Origin: a virus
Strand: one strand, 5' to 3'
DNA: 39,186 bases
Virus record (IMG/VR): IMGVR_UViG_3300021792_000237
Coordinates: 1-39,186 of that record
A program made the position numbers and the translations under genes. Under the pieces are notes generated by a model. The model was not told where the DNA came from and made no database searches. It saw nothing but the letters and a program-made list of their open reading frames with translations. Positions 39,098 to 39,186 of this stretch are shown here, piece by piece. Position 1 is the stretch's first letter. Every line of letters begins with the position of its first letter.

Positions 39098-39142
39098 GTA
39101 TTTTTCGCGATTTTTATTATTTAGTTTTCTTAACTTGGATCA
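39097..39142 (-). repeat. Right terminal inverted repeat of the prophage
   Basis: Read inward from 39142 it starts TGATCCAAG and has GAAAACT and AAAATCGCGAAAAAT at the same distances as the left end. 32 of 46 positions match. Ends with CA on the plus strand. Confidence 0.9.
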
Positions 39143-39148
39143 CAAAAA
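39143..39148. repeat. Target site duplication, right copy (CAAAAA)
   Basis: CAAAAA directly after the terminal CA of the prophage, the same as 720-725. It merges with the A-run of the host terminator. Confidence 0.85.
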
Positions 39149-39180
39149 AGCCCGACTCTTTCGAATCGGGCTTTCTTTAA
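39144..39180 (+). terminator. Host rho-independent terminator split from its upstream DNA by the prophage
   Basis: AAGCCCGA (39148-39155) pairs with TCGGGCTT (39166-39173), loop CTCTTTCGAA, followed by TCTTTAA; the A-run before it also makes it work on the other strand. The prophage is inserted exactly in the A-run. Without the prophage the upstream sequence would be that ending at 725. Confidence 0.8.
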
Positions 39181-39186
39181 TTTGGA

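Larger units (their letters stand above)
726..39142. mobile_element. Complete Mu-like transposable prophage, siphovirus-type tail
   Basis: The 38,417-bp element begins with TG and ends with CA, has terminal inverted repeats (32/46 identical) and a 6-bp target duplication. It encodes a DDE transposase with its AAA+ partner, Gam, a gp16-like protein and a Mor-family activator. It also has a full set of head genes and lambda-like tail genes (tube, G/GT, tape measure, NlpC, J). No sheath or baseplate genes are present, so the tail is long and non-contractile as in B3 and D3112. All core genes appear open, so the prophage may be functional. The late arm runs left on the minus strand and the early arm runs right, which is not the single-direction Mu order. 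Confidence 0.95.

Noticed and set aside
726-39142. Invertible tail-fibre segment with a Gin-type recombinase, as in Mu
   Set aside because: No recombinase gene and no inverted gix-like sites with duplicate fibre ends were seen.
1-39186. CRISPR array, tRNA or rRNA genes
   Set aside because: No regular direct repeats with spacers and no tRNA-like cloverleaf or rRNA segment were noticed on reading.

Overview
The window holds one complete, precisely bounded Mu-like (transposable) prophage of about 38.4 kb (726-39142) in a chromosome that looks like a marine gammaproteobacterium, probably Pseudoalteromonas or a relative. That genus guess is an inference from moderately low GC, codon use and family content; no taxonomic marker gene is present. 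The host DNA on the left (1-725) holds the N-terminal part of an IS630-type transposase and two copies of a REP-like palindrome. On the right (from 39143) lies a short piece with a rho-independent terminator. The prophage ends are imperfect terminal inverted repeats starting 5'-TG (726-771 and 39097-39142, 32 of 46 positions identical). They are flanked by a 6-bp target duplication, CAAAAA (720-725 and 39143-39148). The insertion lies in the A-tract just before the host terminator hairpin.

The prophage has two divergent arms separated by a control region (28398-28536). This region has three AT-rich operator-like dyads spaced 41 and 42 bp, and a sigma70-type early promoter whose spacer contains the central dyad. 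The right arm (plus strand, 28537-38125) is the early/transposition arm. It holds a Ner/Cro-like regulator, several small DNA-binding-like proteins, the DDE transposase (MuA-like), the AAA+ transposition ATPase (MuB-like), a DUF2786 protein, Gam, a Mu gp16/GemA-like protein and a Mor-family late activator, followed by a terminator. Beyond it, at the extreme right end, is a lipoprotein gene that is probably a moron.

The left arm (minus strand, 28397 down to 868) starts with what looks like a lysogeny operon: a CI-type repressor without a peptidase domain, a small secreted protein, a large membrane sensor with an HATPase domain, and a RES-domain protein. Then come the late genes in Mu order: GH108 endolysin, small lysis-region genes, DUF2730 (gp25-like), gp26-like, DUF3486 small terminase, large terminase, portal, gpF-like head protein, two small cargo genes, an Ala/Lys-rich protein, a fused protease/capsid, connectors, tail tube, G/GT chaperones made by a -1 frameshift, tape measure, tail-tip proteins, a large SGNH-hydrolase tailspike, DUF1833, NlpC/P60 and a J-like protein. 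A Mu-type replication module combined with a lambda-like long non-contractile tail resembles the B3/D3112 group, but here the late module is inverted relative to the early module.

The most interesting candidates are: (1) the four-gene repressor/secreted protein/sensor/RES operon, a possible environment-sensing lysogeny or defence system; (2) the A AAA AAC frameshift site; (3) four ATCCC boxes spaced exactly 10 bp near the right end; (4) a 22-bp repeat in front of two late transcription units; (5) an endolysin start codon buried in a hairpin.
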